From Proteiniphilum acetatigenes DSM 18083 (GTDB taxonomy: Bacteria > Bacteroidota > Bacteroidia > Bacteroidales > Dysgonomonadaceae), in contig NZ_KB905697.1 in NCBI RefSeq assembly GCF_000380985.1, forward strand, positions 1-64,000: a DNA stretch of 64,000 nucleotides, given 5' to 3'. The position numbers and the translations under genes were made by a program. Positions 1 through 8,619 of the stretch are shown here, in pieces. The notes under the pieces were generated by a model. That model worked only from the letters and a program-made list of their open reading frames with translations. It was not told the DNA's origin and searched no databases. Numbering within the stretch: position 1 is the stretch's first letter; every line of letters begins with the position of its first letter.

Positions 1-2
1 TG

Positions 3-236
3 ATAACTAAAAGACTGGGAGTCCCCGTATATTTTACAGACCCCTATTCATCGTGGCAAAAAGGAGCGATTGAAAATGCTAATAAACTCATCCGGCAATA
101 CATCCCCAAGGGGGCATCATTCAAGGACTATCCCCCGGGGAGATTAAAGCAAATACAGCATAAATTGAACAATCGACCAAGAGAAAAATTAAGCTTCAGC
201 ACACCAAAAGTTGAGTTTTACAAACAATTAATGTAA
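3..236 (+). CDS. IS30-family transposase, C-terminal end (cut by window edge)
   Basis: An open frame enters from the left edge and stops at 234-236. It reads as the last 77 residues of an IS30-type DDE transposase. The block around 'GAIENANKLIRQYIPKG' holds the third catalytic acidic residue (the E of 'IEN'), and 'LNNRPR' followed by a TP motif is the usual IS30 C-terminus. Just after the stop, 'TTGCACTTGCTGC' at about 238-250 could belong to the element's terminal inverted repeat, but the other end is outside the window. The family call is from motif recognition; whether the element is intact cannot be judged here. Confidence 0.85.
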   Translation: MTKRLGVPVYFTDPYSSWQKGAIENANKLIRQYIPKGASFKDYPPGRLKQIQHKLNNRPREKLSFSTPKVEFYKQLM

Positions 237-346
237 ATTGCACTTGCTGCTTGACTCTGCTTCCCGCCGATTTTAAGCCCAAGTCTTGCTCTTCTCCCGG
301 AAATTTATTATCATTGCGGCATCATACGGCCATTAAACGGATTATC

Positions 347-1021
347 ATGGGAAGGATAGATCTTTCAAAATCAGGAGGGATGTCGGGCAGGATAGGTCCC
401 GTGGTTGCTTATTTGACCAAAGACGGCAAGCAGGTATTCAGGAGTTATATCAAACCGGCAGACCCGAAGACACCCGGACAACTGGCGCAACGGGCAAAAC
501 TGGGGATTGTGAATAAAGGGCTTGCCCCCCTGCGCAAAGTCATCAAGCAAGGATATCCCGACAAAGGAAACGTCTATCGCACCCTGATCGGCAAAGCCTG
601 TCGCGAAGCGGTTGCCGGCACCTATCCCGACCTATACCTCGATTACGGCAAAATTCAAATTGCCGAGGGTACCCTCCAATTGCCCGCGGATATACGGCTT
701 CACTTCGATCCCCTTTCCCACACGGCCGTTTTCAGTTGGAACGCACAACCTGTCAATCCGTCCCTACCGGGAAACGATAACGACAGGGTACATATCGTTT
801 GTTTCGATACCGCCCACCCTGCGGAAGTGCAAACCCTCAGCCGTGCCACCCGTGCTGACGGCAAAGCATCCGTCACGCTTCCCGAAGGCTGGGAGCCCGC
901 CACCACCCATTTCTGGATCTACCTCGCCTCACCCGACCTGCGGTATAATTCCAACAGTATGTACATGAACTGTCATCCGCGCCCCGATGCGGGTTATCCG
1001 GCCGGGATAACAAAAACTTAA
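347..1021 (+). CDS. DUF6266-like protein of unknown function
   Basis: A 224-residue protein beginning 'MGRIDLSKSGGMSGRIG'. The opening pattern (short start, G-G-x-S-G-x-x-G, then a basic segment with 'PADPKTPGQLAQRAK') is typical of DUF6266 proteins of Bacteroidetes, whose function is unknown. I chose ATG 347 rather than an earlier in-frame start because family members begin at this motif. The C-terminal half looks like beta-sandwich sequence ('VHIVCFDTAHPAEVQTLS', 'HFWIYLASPDLRYNSNSMY'). There is no signal peptide. It stands alone between the transposase end and a degraded stretch. The family call is moderate; no function is inferred. Confidence 0.65.
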   Translation: MGRIDLSKSGGMSGRIGPVVAYLTKDGKQVFRSYIKPADPKTPGQLAQRAKLGIVNKGLAPLRKVIKQGYPDKGNVYRTLIGKACREAVAGTYPDLYLDYGKIQIAEGTLQLPADIRLHFDPLSHTAVFSWNAQPVNPSLPGNDNDRVHIVCFDTAHPAEVQTLSRATRADGKASVTLPEGWEPATTHFWIYLASPDLRYNSNSMYMNCHPRPDAGYPAGITKT

Positions 1022-1656
1022 CCCCACGTCCGTGCTTTTCCCTAATTTCGTTTCCCAAACAGCCGGAGATATGTTTTTTTGTTGTATTTTTGTCTACCAA
1101 ATCAATTTTGGACTACCCCCATTTCAGGATGTGGCAGGTAGTCACGAAGTGTGCCCGGAACTTAACAAAAAATGGATTTCAAAGAAATCGAGAAAGGCTC
1201 TATCCACGAAAAGGGCGCAAGGCGATGGCAGAAATTAAACTCAGATGCGCTCTAAACAAAACTTTTATCGGTCAATTACGAGAAACTATATCCTGATAAC
1301 AGATAAATGATGATTTATCATGTTTTTACACGAAGAAAAAGACAAACTCAAATCGGCTTATCCTATATCAAAGATTCATCTGGAAAGGATGCTATTTGCA
1401 TATCGCAAAATTGAAGCTTTCTTTGCCTACCATTGCATCGGGGTGTAAGGGATCCCTATCAGACTAATTCAGAAGTTATTGCGTCTTTTGATCGAGAAAC
1501 CTATTCAAAACCGATTTCTTTAAAATATTTTATTGGGATACTACAGAACTACATAATATCGATGAAGCTCAATCAAAAACAAATAATTACAATTATAACG
1601 TTGGTTATTATGTTTGTTTGACAAAGTAATAATTGTTGATAAAGCAACTTTTGTTT
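1022..1656. other. No intact gene; degraded coding-like stretch
   Basis: No convincing gene is seen in this 635-bp interval. Coding-like fragments lie in different frames and are interrupted by stops: about 27 residues from ATG 1173 ('MDFKEIEKGSIHEKGARRW') continuing in the same frame past a stop as 'SVNYEKLYPDNR', a fragment from ATG 1320 ('MFLHEEKDKLKSAYPISK'), and one ending near 1623 ('FYWDTTELHNIDEAQSK'). This suggests a decayed gene that I cannot identify. A possible Bacteroidetes -7 element, TATTTTTG, lies at 1085-1092 upstream of the fragments, but no good -33 element is visible. Confidence 0.4.
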
Positions 1657-2973
1657 ATGAATAATACAAGAAAGATAATTGTTAAAAATATTGGCCCTAT
1701 AAAAGAAGCTGATTTGGAGTTGAAAAAATTCAACATCTTAATTGGGCAACAGAGTACCGGCAAAAGTACGTTGGCAAAAATAGCATGTTACTGCTCCTGG
1801 GTGGAAAAAGAGATTTCCATCACCCAAAGCCCCGAAGAGTTTCAAAAAGAGGGTTACTTCATCAACCATCTTGAAGAATTTCATAAGCTCAATGGGTTCA
1901 TATCCAAAGACTCCTTTATTGCTTACTCTTCCGATGTGCTCTCTTTTGCGTATTCAGAGCGAAAATTCACTTTTCAATGGAACAGTGGCCGATTAGATTA
2001 TAAACGTCACAAAACCCTTTACATTCCGGCTGAGCGGAATATTGTTTCGGTAATTCCCAACTGGTTTGAGGTGAATCTGGGAAAAAACAGCACCCGCAGC
2101 TTTTTGGCCGATTGGGAAAGGGTACGCAAACATTTCTCAAAAGAACATCCCCTCTCGCTATTGGACTTTGGGGAATATTACCATAATCCATCGGACAATA
2201 CCGACCATATCCTTACCAAAGAGGGCAAAGATGTTTTATTGGGTAACGCTTCCAGCGGATTGCAAACCCTGACTCCTTTACAAGCGTTGTTGCAGTACTA
2301 TGCGAACGATTTCTATTCCTCCGGATTGAGTTTCGCCGAGACCAACGTGACCGAACAACAAAAAATCAATAGACTATACGATAACATTTTACAACAACTT
2401 ATTAAGACCCTTTCTTCGGAAGAGAGAGCATCATGGGAAGAAAAGAGGGTGAAAATACACAGTGAGTATAAAGACTTTTCTTCTGTTCCTGAGCATCTAA
2501 GGGACACACTTCTCTACCCTAATGACGAGATCATGAATAAATATTTTGAATTAGCCACTTCTTACCGGATTATTCAATCCACTTCGTTTTTCATCGAAGA
2601 ACCGGAACTCAACCTTTATCCCATTTCGCAATATGCGTTGATGAATTCCATGGTACAAATGATAAACAAGAAGCAGCACACCTTGTTCATCACCACCCAT
2701 AGCATTTATAATCTCACTAGTTTGAGCAATCTGATATACGCAGGAAAGGTGGGAAAAGAGCATCCAAACAAAACCAACAACATTATCCCCAAATCATTAT
2801 GGATTGATATGGATGATATTTCCGCATGGAAAATTAATGCTGAGACCGGAGAGCTTGAAAATATGCTTGCTGATGATCTCGCGATGTTGAAAGCCGAGAA
2901 ATTGGATGATGTTTCGGAGATTATCAACAGCCAATTCGACAAGTTATTCGAACTGGAACATCAGAACTTGTGA
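1657..2973 (+). CDS. AAA-family ATPase (AAA15/OLD/RloA-like), first gene of a two-gene module
   Basis: A 438-residue ABC/RecF-type ATPase. Walker A 'GQQSTGKST' is at residues 30-38, directly after the 'IGPIKEADLEL' strand usual in AAA15/AAA21 proteins. A signature-like 'NASSGLQTL' lies near residue 190, Walker B is in 'STSFFIEEPELNLYP' and a switch histidine in 'TLFITTHSIYN'. No nuclease or TOPRIM domain is fused to it. ATG 1657 is preferred over an in-frame TTG at 1633 because the family motif starts right after it. The next gene starts 10 bp downstream on the same strand, so the two are probably one operon. Single ATPases of this family are typical motors or sensors of defence systems (AbiL/RloAB, Septu, PARIS). 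The defence role is inferred from organisation, not shown. Confidence 0.8.
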   Translation: MNNTRKIIVKNIGPIKEADLELKKFNILIGQQSTGKSTLAKIACYCSWVEKEISITQSPEEFQKEGYFINHLEEFHKLNGFISKDSFIAYSSDVLSFAYSERKFTFQWNSGRLDYKRHKTLYIPAERNIVSVIPNWFEVNLGKNSTRSFLADWERVRKHFSKEHPLSLLDFGEYYHNPSDNTDHILTKEGKDVLLGNASSGLQTLTPLQALLQYYANDFYSSGLSFAETNVTEQQKINRLYDNILQQLIKTLSSEERASWEEKRVKIHSEYKDFSSVPEHLRDTLLYPNDEIMNKYFELATSYRIIQSTSFFIEEPELNLYPISQYALMNSMVQMINKKQHTLFITTHSIYNLTSLSNLIYAGKVGKEHPNKTNNIIPKSLWIDMDDISAWKINAETGELENMLADDLAMLKAEKLDDVSEIINSQFDKLFELEHQNL

Positions 2974-2983
2974 GTGGCCGGAT

Positions 2984-3451
2984 ATGGAGAGATTTCATGA
3001 AATACATACCCGTCGGGTTGAGTGCGACCGCAGAAAGCGAATATCCATAAAAGAAAAAGGGAAACGCTATCTTGGAATAAACAATGATGAGAAGGTTATT
3101 GCAAAATACCATCTCGACGATCCGGAGCATCCTGTTGAAGGGATTAGGTGCGATTACGCCTTATATGTTTACGACGATGAGAATCAGGCAAAAGATGATG
3201 ACAGGCTCATTTTTATTGAGTTAAAAGGAAGCGATATAGAACAAGCCATTCAACAGATTAGCAACAGTATCAGGGACTGGGTGGTGAATTATAGTATCCG
3301 TCCCCGAAAATTGGATGCGAGAATTATCTCTTCGGGTTGTCGCAATCCTCAGTACTACAAAACAAATCAAGTAAGATTAGAGAAAGAACTAAATAAATAT
3401 GGACAAGGTAATCTTATCGTTGCCACCAGACAATTTACAGAAGAGCTATAA
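2984..3451 (+). CDS. Small protein with PD-(D/E)xK-like core, partner of the AAA ATPase
   Basis: A 155-residue protein from ATG 2984, 10 bp after the ATPase stop. The central segment has the spacing of a PD-(D/E)xK nuclease core: 'GIRCDYALYVYDD' supplies a beta-strand aspartate, and after an acidic turn 'LIFIELKGSDIEQAIQQI' supplies the E-x-K pair at the end of a strand followed by a helix. The N-terminus is basic ('RRVECDRRKRISIKEKGKR'). There is no TOPRIM or HNH motif. I infer a nuclease effector controlled by the upstream ATPase. The fold assignment rests only on this motif and needs a profile or structure search. It could also be a non-enzymatic antitoxin-like partner. Confidence 0.6.
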   Translation: MERFHEIHTRRVECDRRKRISIKEKGKRYLGINNDEKVIAKYHLDDPEHPVEGIRCDYALYVYDDENQAKDDDRLIFIELKGSDIEQAIQQISNSIRDWVVNYSIRPRKLDARIISSGCRNPQYYKTNQVRLEKELNKYGQGNLIVATRQFTEEL

Positions 3452-3498
3452 GAATAACAGAGAATAAATTAATCTTCGTAGAACTTTGAATTAAGAGT

Positions 3499-4479
3499 AT
3501 GCCGAATAATAAGAAAATATTAGTTACAGGGGGTGCCGGATTCATCGGTTCCAACCTTACAGAAGCATTATTAAAAAAAGGGCACGACGTGCGTGTACTC
3601 GATAACTTTGCCACGGGAAAGATAGAAAACCTCTTACCTCTGTTGGAGCAATATCCCGAACGCCTCACATTGCAGGTAGGTGATATCCGTAAACCGGAAG
3701 ACTGCACCAAAGCAGTTGAAGACATTGAATATGTGTTTCATGAAGCAGCATTGGGCTCTGTGCCCCGTTCCATTAAAGATCCCGTCACGAGCAACGAAGT
3801 CAACGTGTCGGGATTTTTAAATATGCTGGTGGCCGCCCGTGATGCGGGTGTAAAACGGTTTATCTATGCAGCCAGCTCTTCCACCTATGGCGACAGCCAA
3901 TCGTTGCCCAAAGTGGAAGAGGTGATCGGGAAACCTTTGTCACCGTACGCCATCACTAAGTATGTAAACGAGTTGTATGCCGATGTCTTTGCAAAGATGT
4001 ATGGGATGGAATGTATCGGGCTCCGCTACTTCAACGTCTTTGGCCGGAAGCAAGATCCCAACGGGGCCTATGCCGCCGTGATCCCTCTCTTCGTGAAGCA
4101 GCTGATGCGGCACGAATCGCCCGTGATCAATGGTGACGGTGAATACAGCCGCGACTTCACCTATATAGATAACGTGATACAGATGAATCTGCTGGCAATG
4201 GAGGCAACGAATCCCGAAGCGGTGAACCAAGTATACAACACCGCATTCGGCGAAAGAACCACGCTCAACCAGTTGGTCGATTCCCTGAAAGAGTTCTTGG
4301 GCGAGTTCGACCCGGCAATCCGGGATGTCGAAGTAATTCACGGCCCCAACCGGGCGGGCGATATCCCCCACTCGCTTGCCAATGTGGACAAGGCAAGGGT
4401 ACTGTTGGGATACGACCCGCAATACAATATGCGTAACGGTCTCAAAGAGGCAGTGAAGTGGTATTGGAACAATCTTTAA
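3499..4479 (+). CDS. wbpP: UDP-N-acetylglucosamine 4-epimerase, WbpP/TviC type (SDR)
   Basis: A 326-residue extended short-chain dehydrogenase/reductase. The NAD-binding motif 'GGAGFIGS' is at residues 11-18, the serine-rich strand 'YAASSSTYGDS' near 123-133, and the catalytic Y150-x3-K154 sits in 'SPYAITK'. Full-length similarity points to WbpP/TviC/Gne enzymes, which interconvert UDP-GlcNAc and UDP-GalNAc (or the uronic acids) in the cytoplasm. It is followed after 21 bp by the matching dehydrogenase, a pairing that normally supplies UDP-GalNAcA. It is the first gene of the polysaccharide locus. Substrate preference between the sugar and the uronate cannot be read from the sequence. Confidence 0.85.
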   Translation: MPNNKKILVTGGAGFIGSNLTEALLKKGHDVRVLDNFATGKIENLLPLLEQYPERLTLQVGDIRKPEDCTKAVEDIEYVFHEAALGSVPRSIKDPVTSNEVNVSGFLNMLVAARDAGVKRFIYAASSSTYGDSQSLPKVEEVIGKPLSPYAITKYVNELYADVFAKMYGMECIGLRYFNVFGRKQDPNGAYAAVIPLFVKQLMRHESPVINGDGEYSRDFTYIDNVIQMNLLAMEATNPEAVNQVYNTAFGERTTLNQLVDSLKEFLGEFDPAIRDVEVIHGPNRAGDIPHSLANVDKARVLLGYDPQYNMRNGLKEAVKWYWNNL

Positions 4480-4500
4480 ACAAAACCAACTATAGATAAA

Positions 4501-5766
4501 ATGAAAGAAATAAAAATAGCCGTAATCGGGTTGGGATACGTAGGGTTACCCTTGGCACGCCTGTTTTCCACAAAATACGCTACAGTAGGGTTTGATTTAA
4601 ACCAAAGTAGGGTGAATGAATTAATGAGCGGACACGACAGTACGCTGGAAGTGAGCGACGACTTATTACAGTCGGCTCTCGACAATGGATTTACCTGCAC
4701 CACACAAATAGAAGATATTCGGGATTGTAATTTTTACGTAGTGGCGGTCCCGACACCGGTCGATAAAAACAATAATCCCGACTTACAACCATTATATGGT
4801 GCCAGTGAAACCGTGGGAAAGGTAATATCCAAAGGCGATATCGTGGTATATGAATCGACCGTTTATCCCGGAGTAACCGAAGATGAATGTATTCCCGTAG
4901 TGGAAAAAGTGAGCGGACTTACCTACAATAAAGGCTTCTTTGCAGGTTATTCACCCGAGCGCATAAATCCGGGCGACAAAGAACATACAGTAGAAAAAAT
5001 CAAAAAAGTCACTTCCGGGTCCACCCCAGAGATCGGTAAGATTGTAGATAAAGTATATGCATCTGTAATCACTGCCGGAACTCATTTAGCGCCCACGATT
5101 AAGGTGGCTGAAGCAGCGAAGGTAATAGAAAATTCGCAGCGTGACATTAATATCGCTTTTGTCAACGAATTGGCAAAGATATTCAATCGTATGGGCATCG
5201 ATACGCAAGATGTACTGGAAGCTGCCGGCACCAAATGGAATTTTCTGCCTTTTAAACCCGGATTGGTTGGGGGACACTGCATTGGCGTAGATCCTTATTA
5301 TCTGGCACAAGCAGCCCAACGGTACGGTTATAATCCAGAGATCATATTGGCCGGACGGCGGATGAATGACGGCATGGGTGAATATGTGGCCGACCAAGTT
5401 GTGAAGTTAATGTTGAAGAAAGGCATTCAGGTGTTAGGCTCAAAGATATTGGTTCTGGGTTTTACCTTTAAAGAAAACTGCCCTGATGTACGAAACACTA
5501 AAGTTATTGATATTGTGGATACTTTGCAGGAATATAATGTCAATGTTTTCGTCTATGACCCTTGGGCAGACCCCTTTATTGCCAAAAATGAATATAACGT
5601 GGATTTATTAAATAAATTACCAAATAAGAAGTTTGATACTGTTATCTTGGCTGTAGCACATAAGGAATTCTTTGAATTGAATGTCAGCAGTCTGACAAAG
5701 GAAAATGCTGTAGTGTACGATGTCAAAGGGCTGTTTTCAAAAGATATTGTAGATGCTAAATTATAA
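4501..5766 (+). CDS. wbpO: UDP-HexNAc C6 dehydrogenase, WbpO/TviB type
   Basis: A 421-residue nucleotide-sugar dehydrogenase of the UDP-Glc/GDP-Man dehydrogenase family. The N-terminal Rossmann motif '[10 protein letters not shown]' is at residues 10-19, the catalytic cysteine C260 sits in '[14 protein letters not shown]', and the C-terminal nucleotide-binding domain begins near residue 310 ('[15 protein letters not shown]'). It oxidises C6 of a UDP-N-acetylhexosamine in two NAD-dependent steps. Together with the epimerase upstream it should yield UDP-GalNAcA. The 21-bp gap and same strand imply one transcript. GlcNAc versus GalNAc specificity is inferred from the neighbour. Confidence 0.88.
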   Translation: MKEIKIAVIGLGYVGLPLARLFSTKYATVGFDLNQSRVNELMSGHDSTLEVSDDLLQSALDNGFTCTTQIEDIRDCNFYVVAVPTPVDKNNNPDLQPLYGASETVGKVISKGDIVVYESTVYPGVTEDECIPVVEKVSGLTYNKGFFAGYSPERINPGDKEHTVEKIKKVTSGSTPEIGKIVDKVYASVITAGTHLAPTIKVAEAAKVIENSQRDINIAFVNELAKIFNRMGIDTQDVLEAAGTKWNFLPFKPGLVGGHCIGVDPYYLAQAAQRYGYNPEIILAGRRMNDGMGEYVADQVVKLMLKKGIQVLGSKILVLGFTFKENCPDVRNTKVIDIVDTLQEYNVNVFVYDPWADPFIAKNEYNVDLLNKLPNKKFDTVILAVAHKEFFELNVSSLTKENAVVYDVKGLFSKDIVDAKL

Positions 5767-5783
5767 TTCTTTAGATATAGAAT

Positions 5784-7040
5784 TTGAATCTTCTAAATAA
5801 ATTTAAACAAGCTAGAAAAAGTAAAGATGGCAAAGTTTTAGTAGAAAACTTTGCCTATCTTTCATTACTTCAAATAGCTGGTTATATTTTTCCTTTAGTA
5901 ACGATACCGTACCTCGCAAGAGTAATAGGTGTAGATAGTTTTGGGAAAATAGCATTTGCTTCAGCTGTTATTGGATATTTCAACACAGTGGCTGACTGGG
6001 GATTTAATTATACTGCAACTCGAGACATTGCCAAAAATAGAGACAATAAGCAAATAGTTTCGAAAATTTTCTCACTCATCTTATGGGCAAGATGTACTTT
6101 AATGATATTATCCTTTATTGTTCTGATAATAATGATTATATGTATTCCTCAATTTAGAGAAATATCATTATTATTGGTCATAACTTTTTTAGTTATCCCC
6201 GGTCATATAATGTTCCCTGATTGGTTTTTCCAAGCGATGGAAAAGATGAAATATATAACAATTCTAAATTTAGTATCTAAATTTATATTTACGATTGCTG
6301 TATTCGTTTTTATTAAAGAAAAATCGGATTATTTACTTCAACCTTTATTTACTGCATTGGGTTTTTTCCTTTCTGGTATAATAGCAATGTATTACATTTT
6401 AGTAAAATGGAAAATTAAATTATTGCGACCTAAGTATACAGAAGTTAGAAGTACAATTAAAAAGAGTACAGATGTGTTTATTAATAACTTAATGCCTAAT
6501 CTTTATAATAGTTTCTCTATTCTTTTATTAGGTTTTTTTGGGGGTCCCATTTCAAACGGTATTTTAGATGCAGGAAATAAATTTGTAAATATTACGCAAC
6601 AGTTCATGTCTATGATATCAAGATCTTTTTTCCCTTTATTATCAAGAAGAATAGACAAACATCATATCTATAAAAACATCAATATTATTATTTCTTTAAT
6701 AGTTTCTATTCTCCTTTTTTTAGTAGCTCCATTACTCATAAAATTGTTTTTTACTGATGAATTTAACGATTCAGTTGTGGTTTTACGAATTATGGCTTTT
6801 TCTTTTTTATTCCTATCTTTTAGTGATACTTACGGTATCAATTATATGATTATTCAAGGATACGAAAAACAATTAAGAAATATTACAGTTGTATGCTCAT
6901 TAATTGGCTTTGCTATTTCTTTTCCACTAGTTTACTTTTTTGATTTTATTGGAGCTGCTATAACTATTACAATTGCTAGAGGCATTCTAGGAGTAAGTAC
7001 GATGTTGAAAGCAAGAAGATTGTCTAAGATTTTAAAATGA
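5784..7040 (+). CDS. wzx: Wzx-type oligosaccharide flippase
   Basis: A 418-residue polytopic membrane protein of the MOP/polysaccharide transporter superfamily. It opens with 'VENFAYLSLLQIAGYIFPLVTIPYLARVIGVDSFG', read here as two parts, 'LLQIAGYIFPLVTIPYLARV' and 'IGVDSFGKIAFA', the classical Wzx start. About twelve hydrophobic segments follow. It should move undecaprenyl-linked repeat units across the inner membrane. No in-frame ATG lies near the natural N-terminus, so TTG 5784 is the likely start, 17 bp after the previous stop. From here to about 12.98 kb the DNA is visibly AT-rich compared with the genes on either side, a common sign of exchange in O-antigen and capsule loci. Confidence 0.85.
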   Translation: MNLLNKFKQARKSKDGKVLVENFAYLSLLQIAGYIFPLVTIPYLARVIGVDSFGKIAFASAVIGYFNTVADWGFNYTATRDIAKNRDNKQIVSKIFSLILWARCTLMILSFIVLIIMIICIPQFREISLLLVITFLVIPGHIMFPDWFFQAMEKMKYITILNLVSKFIFTIAVFVFIKEKSDYLLQPLFTALGFFLSGIIAMYYILVKWKIKLLRPKYTEVRSTIKKSTDVFINNLMPNLYNSFSILLLGFFGGPISNGILDAGNKFVNITQQFMSMISRSFFPLLSRRIDKHHIYKNINIIISLIVSILLFLVAPLLIKLFFTDEFNDSVVVLRIMAFSFLFLSFSDTYGINYMIIQGYEKQLRNITVVCSLIGFAISFPLVYFFDFIGAAITITIARGILGVSTMLKARRLSKILK

Positions 7041-7052
7041 AAAAAATTAAAA

Positions 7053-8513
7053 ATGAAAAAATTATTTAGCTATTATACGCATCTAGGATTTCATAATCCA
7101 TATTTTTTATATGGTAAAAAGCCATTTATTATAGATAGAAATTTTTCGTCAATATTAAGTAAATCTAATAACGATAAAGTCATCGATCCTGTGTCCATTA
7201 TCGAACTACTAAATAAAGGTTATATTTTTGGTGATAGAAGTCTGATAAAGGAGATACATAGAACACCTTGGTATGCTGAACCAAATGAAACTTACACAGA
7301 ATGGAAGTACGCAACACCTCCTAAGCACGGGCATAGAAATATTATTGAAGAAGAAATTGCCATAACATTATTTGAAAAAATATGTGTAGAAATAAAAGGA
7401 TATATAGGTGATAAAAAAAAGATCGGAGTATTACTTAGTGGAGGAATGGACAGCCGAATGGTTGCTGGTGCAATTGATTATTTACAAAAGACAGGGAATT
7501 TGAAGGTGGATGAAGTCACTGGTTTAACCTGGGGAAATGAAGGAACTCGCGATGTAATATATGCAAAAGAAATTACTAGACGTCTTGGTTGGAAATGGAA
7601 ACACTATATAGTTGGGGCGAAAGAATTACTACAAAATATAGAAAAAACAGCCTATAATGGTTGTGAATACTCTCCTATACATTTGCATGCGATTCCGCAA
7701 ATATGTGATGATAATGAGTTAGATCTTATACTTGCTGGAAGTTACGGTGATAGCGTAGGTAGAGCTGAATATTCTGGGCGAAAAGTAACAAAGCTTTTAC
7801 CAATTAATAATAAAATAATGAATGTGCTGGGATTGATAAATGTGGAAATTTATCAAAAATATCAAAAATACATCAAAGAAGATATCATGAAATATCACTT
7901 TTTATTTCCTACTAAAGCAATATATATGCAGAATGAAATGGATTATGAATTACATTACATGCGTAGAATGTTGAATCCCTGTATGGAATTACTTACGGAA
8001 AGATCTGAGTTTTATCAAGTTTTTACAAGCCCTGATATTTTTGGTTATATGTGGTCAATAACTCCTTCTAGAAGGACAGATTTAGTCTATAAACACATGT
8101 TAAAAGAGTTTAAAACAGATCTGTCGGATATTCCTTGGTCACGAACAGGATTACCATATGGTCAAAAAGAAGGGATACCTGATTCGTTTATTAAAAATCA
8201 TCATTCTTATGCGGAAATTATTCATCATGATATATTCAAGGAAATAAAAGAGATGATCCTGTCTGGTTATTTAAAAAAACTCAATATATTTAATATGCCA
8301 GTTATTGTTAAATTACTAAAATTGTGTGAAACATACCCTTTAAAAGACCTTCGTTATGCCGAAATTATTATTTGGTTGGCAAGTGTGGCAAAAATGGTAG
8401 AAAAATACGAAATACTAGGAGTAGAAAATGTTTCCGTTTCCTCTCATTCTACTTTTTCGTTATTAACGAATTATTTTTTGCGAGCCCTCAAAGAGAAAAT
8501 ACAATATAGGTAA
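7053..8513 (+). CDS. Asparagine-synthase-like protein lacking the glutaminase domain
   Basis: A 486-residue protein with the PP-loop ATP-pyrophosphatase motif 'LLSGGMDSR' at residues 127-135, the signature of the class-B asparagine synthase C-terminal domain. The usual N-terminal Ntn glutaminase is missing: the protein begins M-K-K instead of M-C, and only about 120 unrelated residues precede the PP-loop. In polysaccharide loci such enzymes (for example WbpS) amidate uronic acids, and UDP-GalNAcA genes lie just upstream. I infer adenylation of a carboxylate followed by attack of free ammonia or another amine. The acceptor is unknown. It follows the flippase by 12 bp. Confidence 0.75.
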   Translation: MKKLFSYYTHLGFHNPYFLYGKKPFIIDRNFSSILSKSNNDKVIDPVSIIELLNKGYIFGDRSLIKEIHRTPWYAEPNETYTEWKYATPPKHGHRNIIEEEIAITLFEKICVEIKGYIGDKKKIGVLLSGGMDSRMVAGAIDYLQKTGNLKVDEVTGLTWGNEGTRDVIYAKEITRRLGWKWKHYIVGAKELLQNIEKTAYNGCEYSPIHLHAIPQICDDNELDLILAGSYGDSVGRAEYSGRKVTKLLPINNKIMNVLGLINVEIYQKYQKYIKEDIMKYHFLFPTKAIYMQNEMDYELHYMRRMLNPCMELLTERSEFYQVFTSPDIFGYMWSITPSRRTDLVYKHMLKEFKTDLSDIPWSRTGLPYGQKEGIPDSFIKNHHSYAEIIHHDIFKEIKEMILSGYLKKLNIFNMPVIVKLLKLCETYPLKDLRYAEIIIWLASVAKMVEKYEILGVENVSVSSHSTFSLLTNYFLRALKEKIQYR

Positions 8514-8619
8514 TTTCTATCGAAAGAATTCTCAACTTACATATTCTTTTTGAAGCATAATATATGCAACTTAAAAATTTGTTATGAAGAAAATTAATCA
8601 TTAGACAATTGAGGTCAAT

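Noticed and set aside
1032-1296. Two overlapping 68-codon frames
   Set aside because: Neither has protein-like sequence; they cross a possible promoter and a degraded stretch with stops in every frame.
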